Part shown: positions 9,321 through 16,711 of the stretch, piece after piece
How the letters are laid out: the number at the start of each line of letters is the position of its first letter
Numbering within the stretch: the first letter of the stretch is position 1
DNA from: DAOSXA01 sp964526835
GTDB taxonomy: Bacteria; Zixibacteria; MSB-5A5; GN15; FEB-12
DNA length: 64,000 nt
NCBI GenBank assembly: GCA_964526835.1
Contig: CAZGMK010000002.1
Coordinates: 124,001 to 188,000, forward strand
Reading direction: 5' to 3'
The notes under the pieces: model-generated
The model's database searches: none
The model's input: the letters and a program-made list of their open reading frames with translations, nothing else
Told to the model about the DNA's origin: nothing
Made by a program: the position numbers and the translations under genes

Positions 9321-10511
9321 CTATCGCCCGCGGACCTGTCGCTCCAGATCCTCGAGCTCGCGTCGCAGATTCTCGATCCGCTGAAGAATCGATTGGTCCG
9401 ATGATGAGGCGGGGCCGAGGGTCGTATCAACGGGATTCCGAAAGACCACCCCTGGGCTGATCGTGCGCCGGCCGATATGTATACGGGCGGACCGCTGCTG
9501 GCTGTTCCTTATCAGGCCCAGCTCCATGACCGCACCGGGCTTCTGCCGTTGAACCATGTACATCAACTCCCAGGCCGAATGGATGATCGACCCGTTGATA
9601 CTGAACAGCAGATCGCCCCGGCGCAGACCCGCGCGCTCGGCGGCCGATGAGGGAACGACATCGGTGATCAACGCCGCACGATGAAGTAGCTGCTGATGGT
9701 CGGCCGTCGTGGATGCCAGACGGGTCGGAAGAGATATCTCCAGTCCGGGCGTGATCTCGATATCCACGGTGCTGATGCCGATGTAACCCGCCTCGCGATC
9801 ACCGCGTGTACTCAAATAGCGCATGATGGTCGGCAGTTTGTGGGCCGGCACCGCCAGGGCGGCTTCGGCCACACGGCCGTCGCCGAGACCATCGACAATC
9901 ACCCCGACCAGGTACCCCGATAAGTCAAAGATTCCCCCGCCCAGAGAGCCCGGCGTAATCGTGGTCGTGAACTGCAGCATGCCGTCGGGGCGGAACCCGG
10001 CGCAGAAGCCGATTGACGGGCAGGCGCGAACACCCATCGAGTTGCCCAGCGCGACAATCATCTTTCCGGCGCAGCCATGCTGCCGCGACAGGACAGCCGG
10101 TTCGCCGGCCGGTCGATCGGATCGGAGAAGGGCCAGGCCCGTCTGATAGTCGATGCCGACAACGCGAGCCGGGATAATGTCGTTGTCGATGCTCACGGTT
10201 ATGTGATCGAAACCCACCACGCTGGAAGCAGCGGTCAAAACATGCCCCGATGAGTCGACGACCAGCCCGGACGAGATCAACTGCTGCAGCGATTCGCCGC
10301 TGTCGCCGGACAAGGCGTTGCTGCCGACCGGACGCGAGGCCTCCACTGTCACCACCGAACGGGAGACGCGGAAGATCAACTCCGACAGCGAGTTCTCCAT
10401 CGCGGCCAGGGTGCTGTCGGCCGCCTTAGCACTGAGGCAAAAAAGGACCGCCAGAAGCAGTGGCGTGGATACTGTTCTGGCGGCTGGGAGGAAGTCCTTG
10501 ATCAATCTCAA
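9321..10511 (-). CDS. HtrA/DegP-like protein with PDZ domain, probably catalytically inactive
   Basis: 396 residues: signal peptide (about residues 1-30, ending LSAKA), a trypsin-like HtrA fold (about 40-230), and one PDZ domain (about 245-350, with GYIGIS and AAERAGLRRGDLLFSINGS). Aligned by eye with DegP, all three catalytic positions are changed: the TNxHVV histidine region reads TAASSVV, the SDLAL aspartate region reads TGLAL, and GNSGG reads GSLGG with leucine in place of the serine. The overall fold motifs remain, so it is likely a periplasmic binding or regulatory pseudo-protease. It is the third gene of an ECF sigma/anti-sigma operon. The start is a TTG overlapping the anti-sigma stop by four bases. 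Short C-terminal helix ends RREL-EDLERQVRGR. Confidence 0.85.
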   Translation of the reverse strand: MRLIKDFLPAARTVSTPLLLAVLFCLSAKAADSTLAAMENSLSELIFRVSRSVVTVEASRPVGSNALSGDSGESLQQLISSGLVVDSSGHVLTAASSVVGFDHITVSIDNDIIPARVVGIDYQTGLALLRSDRPAGEPAVLSRQHGCAGKMIVALGNSMGVRACPSIGFCAGFRPDGMLQFTTTITPGSLGGGIFDLSGYLVGVIVDGLGDGRVAEAALAVPAHKLPTIMRYLSTRGDREAGYIGISTVDIEITPGLEISLPTRLASTTADHQQLLHRAALITDVVPSSAAERAGLRRGDLLFSINGSIIHSAWELMYMVQRQKPGAVMELGLIRNSQQRSARIHIGRRTISPGVVFRNPVDTTLGPASSSDQSILQRIENLRRELEDLERQVRGR

Positions 10512-11194
10512 TATGGCTTATCACCCTCCTGATTGGCAGTGCTCGCCGGCAAAACATATGTCTTCAAAACCGGGCGCACCTGCAGATTCTGTCTCAGATA
10601 GGGTACCGGACGTCCTGTCACCGGCGCCCCCGTGCTGACCGGCGTGGCGTAACTGCGCCCAAAACTGCCGACCGGCATCAGGTTGTTCGAAATCCGGTTC
10701 GCCCGCTGAGTATGGGCCAGCTGACGATCCAGCGACCAGTCCTTGTGCATCCGTACGGTCATGTTGGGGTTGCTGACCGGCTGTACCGTCAGGTAAGAGT
10801 CGTCGGAGGAGTCCCCGGCCAGCACGCGCGAGCCGGGCTGATCGGTCGACGGCATCATACTGACAACTGCGAAGATCGCCAGGCAAGCCGTTACAACAAC
10901 TGGAACCCCCTTGCGCCAGGAGAACAGCGGCGCTGACTTCGGCAGGTAGGCCCGGGTCCGCGTCTCGGCGAAACGTTCCTGAGCCACACGGTCGAGCAGC
11001 CGGGCGTTGAAATCGGTCGAGACCGGCATCGATGGAATCTTCGCCACCGCCGCATACATCTGCCGATACACCTCCTCCTCAGCCCTGCAGGACTTGCAAT
11101 TCAGGAGATGCTCGCTCACCGCCGTGTAGCGTCGCCCGGTCAGTTCCTCACGACAATAGGCTGACAGGCAGGAGCGTACCTTTCGACAGCGCAT
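10508..11194 (-). CDS. Zinc-finger anti-sigma factor, membrane bound
   Basis: 228 residues. The N-terminus holds a ZAS/zf-HC2 motif (CLSAYCREELTGRRYTAVSE followed by HLLNCKSC, i.e. H-x3-C-x2-C) that usually grips the cognate ECF sigma factor. One transmembrane segment follows at about residues 98-115 (VPVVVTACLAIFAVVSMM), and the rest (about 110 residues) is predicted periplasmic. The ATG at 11194 has a strong GGAGG site and lies inside the 3' end of the sigma factor gene, giving a 47-base overlap. The topology fits sensing of an envelope signal with release of the sigma factor. The next gene encodes the HtrA-like PDZ protein, a plausible periplasmic partner. Confidence 0.9.
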   Translation of the reverse strand: MRCRKVRSCLSAYCREELTGRRYTAVSEHLLNCKSCRAEEEVYRQMYAAVAKIPSMPVSTDFNARLLDRVAQERFAETRTRAYLPKSAPLFSWRKGVPVVVTACLAIFAVVSMMPSTDQPGSRVLAGDSSDDSYLTVQPVSNPNMTVRMHKDWSLDRQLAHTQRANRISNNLMPVGSFGRSYATPVSTGAPVTGRPVPYLRQNLQVRPVLKTYVLPASTANQEGDKPY

Positions 11195-11765
11195 TCTGTT
11201 CCTCCATTCGAGGTTTCAGTTTTTCACGCAGGATCACGCGGGCCCGATTCACTCGCGACTTCACCGTTCCCAGCGGCACCGAAAGCACCTTGGCGACTTC
11301 GTCGTAAGGCATCTCCTGTACATCACGCAGGATAAAGGCGGTGCGGTACTTCTCCGGGAGGTTCTTCACTGCATCCTTGAGGACCTCGGGGAGACGGCTG
11401 GGCAGGTCCATCTCGACTGCGAATTCGGACTCGTTGCCCTGCATCTCGGTTATATCGTAGAATTTGAACTTCTTGCGCTTGCGCAGTTCATTACGAGCCA
11501 GGTTCAGCGCGATCGTGTAAATCCAGGTCGAAAAGCAGTGCTTGAAATTGAACGACTGCCGGTGTTGGTAGACCCTGACAAAAGTCTCCTGGACAATATC
11601 TTCGGCCTCTTGCGGGCTGGAGAGCATACGTCCGATGACATTCATCAGGCGACCCTTGTACCGATCGACCATCTTGTTGAACGCGACCATATCGCCGTTC
11701 TGGATAGAACGCATGAGCTCGTAATCTATCTGCTTTTCAGTCTTCTTGTGTGCTTTTTCGGTCAT
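11148..11765 (-). CDS. ECF-family RNA polymerase sigma factor
   Basis: 205 residues with region 2 (DYELMRSIQNGDMVAFNKMV through EAEDIVQETFVRVYQHRQSF) and region 4 (LPEKYRTAFILRDVQEMPYD followed by EVAKVLSVPLGTVKSRVNRA), the normal two-domain layout of an extracytoplasmic-function sigma factor. I start it at ATG 11765 (MTEKAHKKTEKQ), which has AGAGG upstream; the frame is open for another 74 codons but that part is low-complexity and unlike the family. The cognate anti-sigma factor follows with overlap. The target regulon cannot be told from this window; autoregulation is usual for such operons but I did not identify a diagnostic promoter. Confidence 0.95.
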   Translation of the reverse strand: MTEKAHKKTEKQIDYELMRSIQNGDMVAFNKMVDRYKGRLMNVIGRMLSSPQEAEDIVQETFVRVYQHRQSFNFKHCFSTWIYTIALNLARNELRKRKKFKFYDITEMQGNESEFAVEMDLPSRLPEVLKDAVKNLPEKYRTAFILRDVQEMPYDEVAKVLSVPLGTVKSRVNRARVILREKLKPRMEEQNALSKGTLLPVSLLS

Positions 11766-12092
11766 GCCATTCCTCTGGCTTGGCGTTCTATGGTATTGTA
11801 CTGAAAACGGCCGCTTAAGTTCCCGGGGCGAGGCGTTTTGTCGGGCGGCTAATGCCTTAGCATACAACATCTTAGCTATTTGCGCAAGCACTTTCGGGCC
11901 GGTCTGCGGCGATTGTGCAGGCTCTGCGCAGGGGGCGGGCCTGCTGAAACCTTGTCCTGGGCCCCCTCCTCGTTGCATGCATAGCACCTGTACACGGGCT
12001 ACAGTTGGGCGGGGTTGACTGCTCGTGCCCGTGAATCAACCTCTCCCCGCTGGGTGGCCCACAGCTGCTGTGTGAAATATCCATCATCGCGA
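11766..12092. other. Non-coding stretch upstream of the sigma factor gene, with repeat-like GC-rich segments
   Basis: No credible gene is seen in these 327 bases. They separate the M23-fusion gene end from the sigma factor start and should hold the promoter of the ECF operon near 11770-11880. The segment at 11962-11978 (CCCCCTCCTCGTTGCAT) recurs with small changes at 16432-16450, in both cases close to a CCGCCCCC-like run, indicating a dispersed intergenic repeat. Confidence 0.5.
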
Positions 12093-12250
12093 TCAACTGC
12101 CAAATGTGTCAATCCTGATCGGAACATCCGTAACTCCCTCATACCAGTTGTAACTTGAATACACCCACTCTCCGGGTGACACCGCCAAGCCACGCCGAAC
12201 AGGATTCGCATGGCAGTAGTTGATCTTCTCAAGCGTCGCCTCCGGTGTCA
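12093..12250 (-). mobile_element. Remnant of a REP-associated tyrosine transposase (RAYT), C-terminal end only
   Basis: The last roughly 50 codons of the M23 fusion gene encode the tail motif of TnpA-REP proteins: an I-x-Y-x-H-x-NPVRRGL block followed by W-x-Y-SSY. The catalytic HUH domain and tyrosine are absent from the window, so only a fragment is left. It is joined in frame to the peptidase gene through about 20 codons that contain a REP-like palindrome. Confidence 0.7.
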
Positions 12251-12962
12251 GTGGTTGGCGGACGTCCTCGTCTGCCAACGTCCTTCTTTCGTCTGGGCAC
12301 GAGGGGTTGAGCTGGTGCACGGGGACGTACACCAGCCACAAATCCATCTCCCTGGCGCTGACGGCTGTATGGAGCTCGATTCTGTCTATGCAGCCGAAGT
12401 CATTGTATTCGACATCGGGTAAGTTGTAAGAATACAGGTCCGGGTATGTGGAGTCGGCGTACGGCAGGTGTCGCATGGGGTTTTTGTAGATGGCAGTGGG
12501 AGATAGTCTGTAACCATAGTGAAGATGAATGCCCCCACTATGACCCGTATTGCCTGCATAGCCAATGGGTTGCCCTTCGTAGACCAAATTCCCCTCTTGG
12601 GCTATCCTAGAGCTCAAATGGAAGTAATCTGTGTCATACGTCTGGGGAGGGGTATCGCTCGTGACATGCTCTATTCGAATCCAGTGCCCCTTGACTTGAT
12701 GATAATCCGAGTCCACTACTTTGCCAGCGTCAGTAGCGAATACCAGTGTGGCCGAACCATTGGGCGCTCTGATATCTATGCCCGAGTGGTATTTGACGCC
12801 GCTACTTAGTCTTCTGATTCCGTAGGGCGAAGTGATCGTGTCCGGCAACCAGTCATAGCCCGACACGGGCCATACGGTTGCGCGCGCAGAATCAGGAGAG
12901 GCAACGACCAGGAGCAAGCCCGCAATTCCAAGACAGTGTCTGACTTTAATCCTTCGTATCAT
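12093..12962 (-). CDS. M23 metallopeptidase fused at the C-terminus to a transposase tail
   Basis: 289 residues: signal peptide (residues 1-28, ending SARA), then an M23/LytM domain with the zinc motifs HSGIDI (about residue 59) and HLHYG (about residue 152), plus SPYGIR and GYAGNTGHSGG typical of the family. Such enzymes cut peptidoglycan cross-bridges or regulate amidases. From about residue 240 the sequence changes to EKINYCHANPVRRGL and PGEWVYSSYNWYEG, which is the conserved C-terminal end of REP-associated (Y1/IS200-like) transposases. The native M23 C-terminus therefore appears replaced by inserted transposon sequence. The catalytic domain looks intact. The ATG at 12962 overlaps the end of the propeller gene by 17 bases, with GGGAG inside that gene acting as ribosome site. 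A truncated paralogue is at 14.2-14.6 kb. Confidence 0.85.
   Translation of the reverse strand: MIRRIKVRHCLGIAGLLLVVASPDSARATVWPVSGYDWLPDTITSPYGIRRLSSGVKYHSGIDIRAPNGSATLVFATDAGKVVDSDYHQVKGHWIRIEHVTSDTPPQTYDTDYFHLSSRIAQEGNLVYEGQPIGYAGNTGHSGGIHLHYGYRLSPTAIYKNPMRHLPYADSTYPDLYSYNLPDVEYNDFGCIDRIELHTAVSAREMDLWLVYVPVHQLNPSCPDERRTLADEDVRQPLTPEATLEKINYCHANPVRRGLAVSPGEWVYSSYNWYEGVTDVPIRIDTFGS
12254..12279. repeat. REP-like palindrome next to the transposase remnant
   Basis: GTTGGCGGACG, loop TCCT, CGTCTGCCAAC: 11-base arms with a single G-T wobble. A second inverted pair, CCTCGT at 12266-12271 and ACGAGG at 12299-12304, nests with it. RAYT transposases recognise and spread such palindromes, so its position directly beside the RAYT tail supports a REP/BIME origin. 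Confidence 0.65.
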
Positions 12963-14154
12963 ACTCCCACTCCCGAATCGCTATCCGGTTAGACTCAACG
13001 TTAGGGCTAAGCTGAACTAAGGCAAGCCGGCCTTGAATGTACGTTGCGATGATTGGGCCGTTCCTGATGGCAAAGTCAACCGAACTCCTGGCAGAGCCAT
13101 CGAGTCGGGCCATAACGGTTCGGCTCTGGGGATCGCGCCTGCCATAGCTTGTGAAGCGCCGCTCATGTGTCGACACAAAAACGATGCCGCCGACGAACCG
13201 GACTCGCGGCGTCGAACCCATCCAATTATCAACCCTCAACGGCATCATCTTGCTCCACCGAGGCGTCCCGGTGTCGATATCAATCAGCGAGAGCCTGACC
13301 GTATCTCGCATTCGTCCGTGGAGAACTGCCAGGCGACTACCATCGGCGGAAAAGGCACCCGCTATCGTATGCAAATCTCGCTGCCATGCCACTCGTAAAT
13401 CGCGGCCAATGTAATGGACCGTGCGCGTGAAATCGCGTGCCTGCCAGCTCAGCAACGCCTGAGAGCTATTCAGCGCGGCAATAATCTTGGGCGGAATAGA
13501 GGAGAACCCTTCCTCCGGCGGCACCGAGTCCAAAACAGCGCCCGAAGGAACATGGACCAGGTTCGCTTCTTGGCACGAGGAAAATATGACGATTGAATCG
13601 TTGAACGGAACAGGGCTGAAATCCGGACCCTGAACATCCTTAATAAACAGCTCATTGCCGTAACGATCCCAGACAGTGGCCGAGCCGAGGTCCCAGTCAT
13701 TCTGACAGAAGTACTCGCCCGAAGGCGACCCAACCAAACCCCATTCCGCCTCCGGCATGTCGAACAGATGCTCCCCCGACAAGTCATAAACCCATAGATT
13801 GATTCGCTCGTAAGGTATGTAATGGTACAGCACCACACTTGGCCGGGGGCCACGGTTGATCCGGAAGTTCCGTGCGGGCCGCTGCACCGACCAGAGCTTC
13901 TCACGAGTGAAGATATTGTAGACCTCGAAGATCGAACTCTCATCCCCGTCCGGCTTGCGAAGGACGCACAGATACTCGTTGGCCACGTCAAAGCTGAAAA
14001 GGTCGTCGATCTGCAAGACCTCCTCGGCAACAGCCCGGCCGAACAGAGATTTCAGCCCCTCGTCGACCAGTTCATCAGTCGTTTGATCCGCAACTGCCAC
14101 CGCTGACAATGCCAATGCAAACGTCAGGTACAATACAATCGCTCGCCCAATCAT
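12946..14154 (-). CDS. Secreted beta-propeller-like protein, copy A
   Basis: 402 residues with a signal peptide (MIGRAIVLYLTFALALSAVA). The body has repeated short beta motifs of the WD40/PQQ style (SPSGEYF, FSADGSRLAVL, LWVYDLSGEHL, SLIDIDTGTPRWSK), so a beta-propeller is likely, but no specific family is recognised. ATG at 14154 has GAGGAG nine bases upstream. It overlaps the downstream M23 gene by 17 bases. It is a paralogue of the gene at 14567-15772: the first 190 residues are nearly identical and the remainder is much more diverged. A role in sensing or docking for the partner peptidase is possible but unsupported. Confidence 0.8.
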   Translation of the reverse strand: MIGRAIVLYLTFALALSAVAVADQTTDELVDEGLKSLFGRAVAEEVLQIDDLFSFDVANEYLCVLRKPDGDESSIFEVYNIFTREKLWSVQRPARNFRINRGPRPSVVLYHYIPYERINLWVYDLSGEHLFDMPEAEWGLVGSPSGEYFCQNDWDLGSATVWDRYGNELFIKDVQGPDFSPVPFNDSIVIFSSCQEANLVHVPSGAVLDSVPPEEGFSSIPPKIIAALNSSQALLSWQARDFTRTVHYIGRDLRVAWQRDLHTIAGAFSADGSRLAVLHGRMRDTVRLSLIDIDTGTPRWSKMMPLRVDNWMGSTPRVRFVGGIVFVSTHERRFTSYGRRDPQSRTVMARLDGSARSSVDFAIRNGPIIATYIQGRLALVQLSPNVESNRIAIREWEYDTKD

Positions 14155-14166
14155 CTTGTCTCCTCT

Positions 14167-14577
14167 CTATCCGACCCGATTGCCCGAATAGCCTATCAAC
14201 TGGCCCTGGGAAACAGGTTGGCCCATTGAATCGACGACATGGTCCTGTAGGTGGAAGTAGTCTGTCTCAAAAACAGCACCGTAGTCTTCATGGCGCAATC
14301 GAATCCAGTTCCCTTTGCTGGGATGGTTCCATCCAAAGGCATGAACATATCCGTCATCGGACGCGTATACGGGCGTGCCCCAGGATGCCCTCAAATCGAT
14401 TCCTGAATGATAGCTGAAGTCACCGCTTATCTGCCTTATACCATATGGCGAAGTAATCGTATCTGGCTGCCAATCCCAACCGGACAAAGGCCATACCGCC
14501 GCTGAGGCGAGACAACCCGAACCAGTCAATACTGCCACGCCAAGGACGCACAATATCGTTGTCATCTCACTCCTCAT
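14167..14577 (-). pseudogene. Truncated M23 peptidase, copy B
   Basis: 136 residues homologous to the N-terminal half of the M23 gene at 12.1-13.0 kb: signal peptide, SPYGIR, HSGIDLRASWG and TDYFHL are all present. The reading frame ends after GQLIGYSGNRVG, exactly where the intact copy continues GNTGHSGGIHLHYG, so the HxH zinc motif is missing and the protein cannot be an active M23 enzyme. The break coincides with the joint of the tandem duplication: from about 14178 downward the sequence is the leader of propeller copy A. The start may be ATG 14577 or ATG 14565; the second has GGAG closer. Still open and possibly translated, but best read as a disabled copy. Confidence 0.8.
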
Positions 14578-15772
14578 GGCCGTGCTCCCACTCCTGGAGT
14601 GTAATGCCTCCCGGCTCGACAGGCGATTCCAAACTCACCGTAGCCACTCTGTCGTTCGCGAAGGTCACAGCCATCAGACGGTTCTCATGGGCGACGGATA
14701 TCAACGAGCCGTCCCTGGTCTTGAATCGCACGAGGAATAGCGGACTCGATCGAACCGAATGGCTCCCTACAGCGTAGGGAGAGGCGCTTGTCGGGATGGA
14801 AATCAGGCCGTCGATGATTTGGATGCGAGGCCAGGAGCCAACTCGATCTTCTCCCGTAAACGGATACCGTAGTCGCCAAACGAGCTCTCGACCATATGCC
14901 GTCCAGAGGGATAAGTAGATCGTGTCTCGGATTCCCCCAGCCAAGGTGACCAAGTACCGGCCATCGGTGGAAAAAGCTGCCGCTCGACTCCGCATTTCAT
15001 CTTCCCAGACGACTCTTAGGTGCGAATCATAATAGAAGCCATGGTGCGACAGGCCTTCTCTCGGCCAGCTAATCAATGCCTGACTGTTGAACGGTGATAC
15101 TACTATGCTGGGCGCACCCCCGATGGGATCAAGGGGTTGCATTGAATCTATGACCCTCCCGGACGGCACCTGGATGAACCGAACCTCCTGCCAGCTAGTG
15201 AAGAGGACAATAGTATCATCAAAAGCCAGTGGTTTGAAATCCGGACCCTGAACATCCTTAATAAACAGCTCATTGCCGTAACGATCCCAGACAGTGGCCG
15301 AGCCGAGGTCCCAGTCATTCTGACAGAAGTACTCGCCCGAAGGCGACCCAACCAAACCCCATTCCGCCTCCGGCATGTCGAACAGATGCTCCCCCGACAA
15401 GTCATAAACCCATAGATTGATTCGCTCGTAAGGTATGTAATGGTACAGCACCACACTTGGCCGGGGGCCACGGTTGATCCGGAAGTTCCGTGCGGGCCGC
15501 TGCACCGACCAGAGCTTCTCCCGAGTGAAGATATTGTAAACCTCGAAGATCGAACTCTCATCCCCGTCCGGCTTGCGAAGAACGCACAAATACTCGTTGG
15601 CCACGTCGAAGCTGAAAAGGTCACCGATCTGCAAAACCTCTTCGGCGACAGCCCGCCCGAATAGAGACTTCAGGCCCTCATCGGCGGACTCATCAGTCGT
15701 CTGGTCCGCCACTGCCATCGCCGACAGTGCCAATGCAAACGCCAGGTGCAATACAACTGCTCGTCCAATCAT
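14567..15772 (-). CDS. Secreted beta-propeller-like protein, copy B
   Basis: 401 residues, paralogue of the gene at 12946-14154, with the same signal peptide type and the same leader (ATAGAGAGGAGACAAG before ATG). Residues about 57-177 are identical to copy A, and bases 15236-15520 match 13618-13902 without any difference that I can see, while the C-terminal half keeps only scattered identity (LISWPREG, FSTDGRYLVTLAGG, RDTIYLSLW). This is the first gene of the duplicated block in transcription order. The last 11 bases overlap the start of the truncated M23 copy. Function unknown; a propeller fold is inferred from recurring FSTDGR and SPSGEY blade-like motifs. Confidence 0.8.
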   Translation of the reverse strand: MIGRAVVLHLAFALALSAMAVADQTTDESADEGLKSLFGRAVAEEVLQIGDLFSFDVANEYLCVLRKPDGDESSIFEVYNIFTREKLWSVQRPARNFRINRGPRPSVVLYHYIPYERINLWVYDLSGEHLFDMPEAEWGLVGSPSGEYFCQNDWDLGSATVWDRYGNELFIKDVQGPDFKPLAFDDTIVLFTSWQEVRFIQVPSGRVIDSMQPLDPIGGAPSIVVSPFNSQALISWPREGLSHHGFYYDSHLRVVWEDEMRSRAAAFSTDGRYLVTLAGGIRDTIYLSLWTAYGRELVWRLRYPFTGEDRVGSWPRIQIIDGLISIPTSASPYAVGSHSVRSSPLFLVRFKTRDGSLISVAHENRLMAVTFANDRVATVSLESPVEPGGITLQEWEHGHEE

Positions 15773-16028
15773 CTTGTCTCCTCTCTATGCGACCCGGTCA
15801 CCCCGCTGCGATCACCAATGGACTTCCTGCCGACAGCCTGAATCGTTCTTCGCCGCCGCGAACTGTTGGTGCCCTTTACTACGAGATTCCCCGCTCGTTG
15901 ACTCCTTCTATCGCTGTCTTGCGTATCCTCGTGCTAACTATAGGCCATCAGATCACTATTGGCAAGTGGACAATCCACGGCCAGCAGGAGCCCGGCGCTG
16001 CTGCCATCCACGTCATAGCCGACCAATT

Positions 16029-16051
16029 GGCGGAAGCGCGGGGCTTCCGCC
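16029..16051. repeat. Perfect hairpin, 9-base arms
   Basis: GGCGGAAGC, loop GCGGG, GCTTCCGCC. REP-like in size and composition; no T-run, so not an obvious terminator. Confidence 0.55.
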
Positions 16052-16533
16052 CTGCGGTAACTGCCACCACATGTCATGCTCGGCTATGCCCGTCTCTATC
16101 ATCCGACGAGCAGGCCACCTCTGCTCCCATCACTCCAATCATTGATTCTGAATGAAATGTACAGCCAATCGCCGGATTCACAACAAAAAATCCCCCCACT
16201 TCCCCTGCCAAACCGCTCCAAAACACTACCATCGCACCACATGTATGGCCAACTATCCGCCCAACAGACCAAAATCGCGACAAGACCTTGCAGCAAAACC
16301 CCAAAAACGAGGAAACGAACCCAATTCGCTGTAACGAAATGCCCAACAAATGGTTAAAAAGCCCTGATCGCCGGCAGGTGTATGTCAGCCCCTTTCCGAA
16401 AGAGGTCGGCAAAGCTGGGGGCGGTTCGGATCCCCCTCCCCTCGTTGCATCCGCTCTGCGGTGCAACGCCTCCCCGGCCGCTCCGCGGCCCATTGCTGAC
16501 GCGGAGCGTCAGGGCCTTCTGTCCCACGTCAGC

Positions 16534-16553
16534 GGGCAAATGATTATTTGCCC
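16534..16553. repeat. Perfect hairpin, 8-base arms
   Basis: GGGCAAAT, loop GATT, ATTTGCCC. It is one of four hairpins packed into 140 bases (others at 16496-16512, 16565-16584 and 16616-16633), consistent with a composite BIME-like element. Confidence 0.55.
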
Positions 16554-16615
16554 CTACACCGAACCCGCCCGGTTGTACGGGCGGAAGATATTTCGCCCCG
16601 CCGGCCTTTTCAAAG

Positions 16616-16633
16616 TCCCCCTGACAAGGGGGA
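16616..16633. terminator. Palindrome after the DUF401 gene, possible terminator or dispersed repeat
   Basis: TCCCCC, loop TGACAA, GGGGGA followed on the plus strand by TTTAGGG and preceded by CAAAG. It lies 79 bases beyond the DUF401 stop codon. The same type of palindrome is a widespread intergenic repeat, so terminator function is only a possibility. Confidence 0.4.
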
Positions 16634-16711
16634 TTTAGGGAGTTTTCTTATGAATGTCAAAGACGACACTCAGCATCGACTGAAACTCCAGAGCAGCCCT
16701 CGCGCACCAAC

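Larger units (their letters stand above)
12093..15796 (-). repeat. Tandem duplication of a propeller plus M23 peptidase cassette
   Basis: Transcription order is propeller B, M23 B (cut), propeller A, M23 A. Both units begin with CGGGTCG then S-ATAGAGAGGAGACAAG before the ATG. The joint lies at 14172-14178, where M23 B sequence passes into the leader of unit A. The intact M23 gene has CGGGTC at the matching place (12542-12547 on the other strand), so the duplication probably arose by recombination at this six-base microhomology. Confidence 0.75.
15773..16711. repeat. Repeat-rich non-coding region with many hairpins
   Basis: 939 bases without a credible gene. Seen from left to right: the leader of propeller copy B; a perfect 9-base-arm hairpin at 16029-16051; a G-poor, A/C-rich segment at about 16150-16370; a dispersed-repeat segment at 16410-16470; then a series of perfect hairpins at 16496-16512, 16534-16553, 16565-16584 and 16616-16633. 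The last (TCCCCC, TGACAA, GGGGGA, followed by TTTAGGG) resembles a palindromic intergenic repeat common in many bacteria. Some hairpins may end transcription of the DUF401 gene, which stops at 16712. Confidence 0.65.

Noticed and set aside
12660..12690. TTCGAATCC resembling a tRNA T-loop near 12.67 kb
   Set aside because: It lies within the M23 coding sequence, and no cloverleaf can be formed around it.
16616..16633. Possible CRISPR or integron-like array from the hairpin cluster at 16.5-16.6 kb
   Set aside because: The hairpins differ in sequence and spacing, with no repeated direct unit and no cas or integrase gene nearby.
16074..16638. Short frames on both strands within the 15.8-16.7 kb gap
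   Set aside because: No ribosome sites, no conserved motifs, and they run through palindromic repeats; treated as non-coding.
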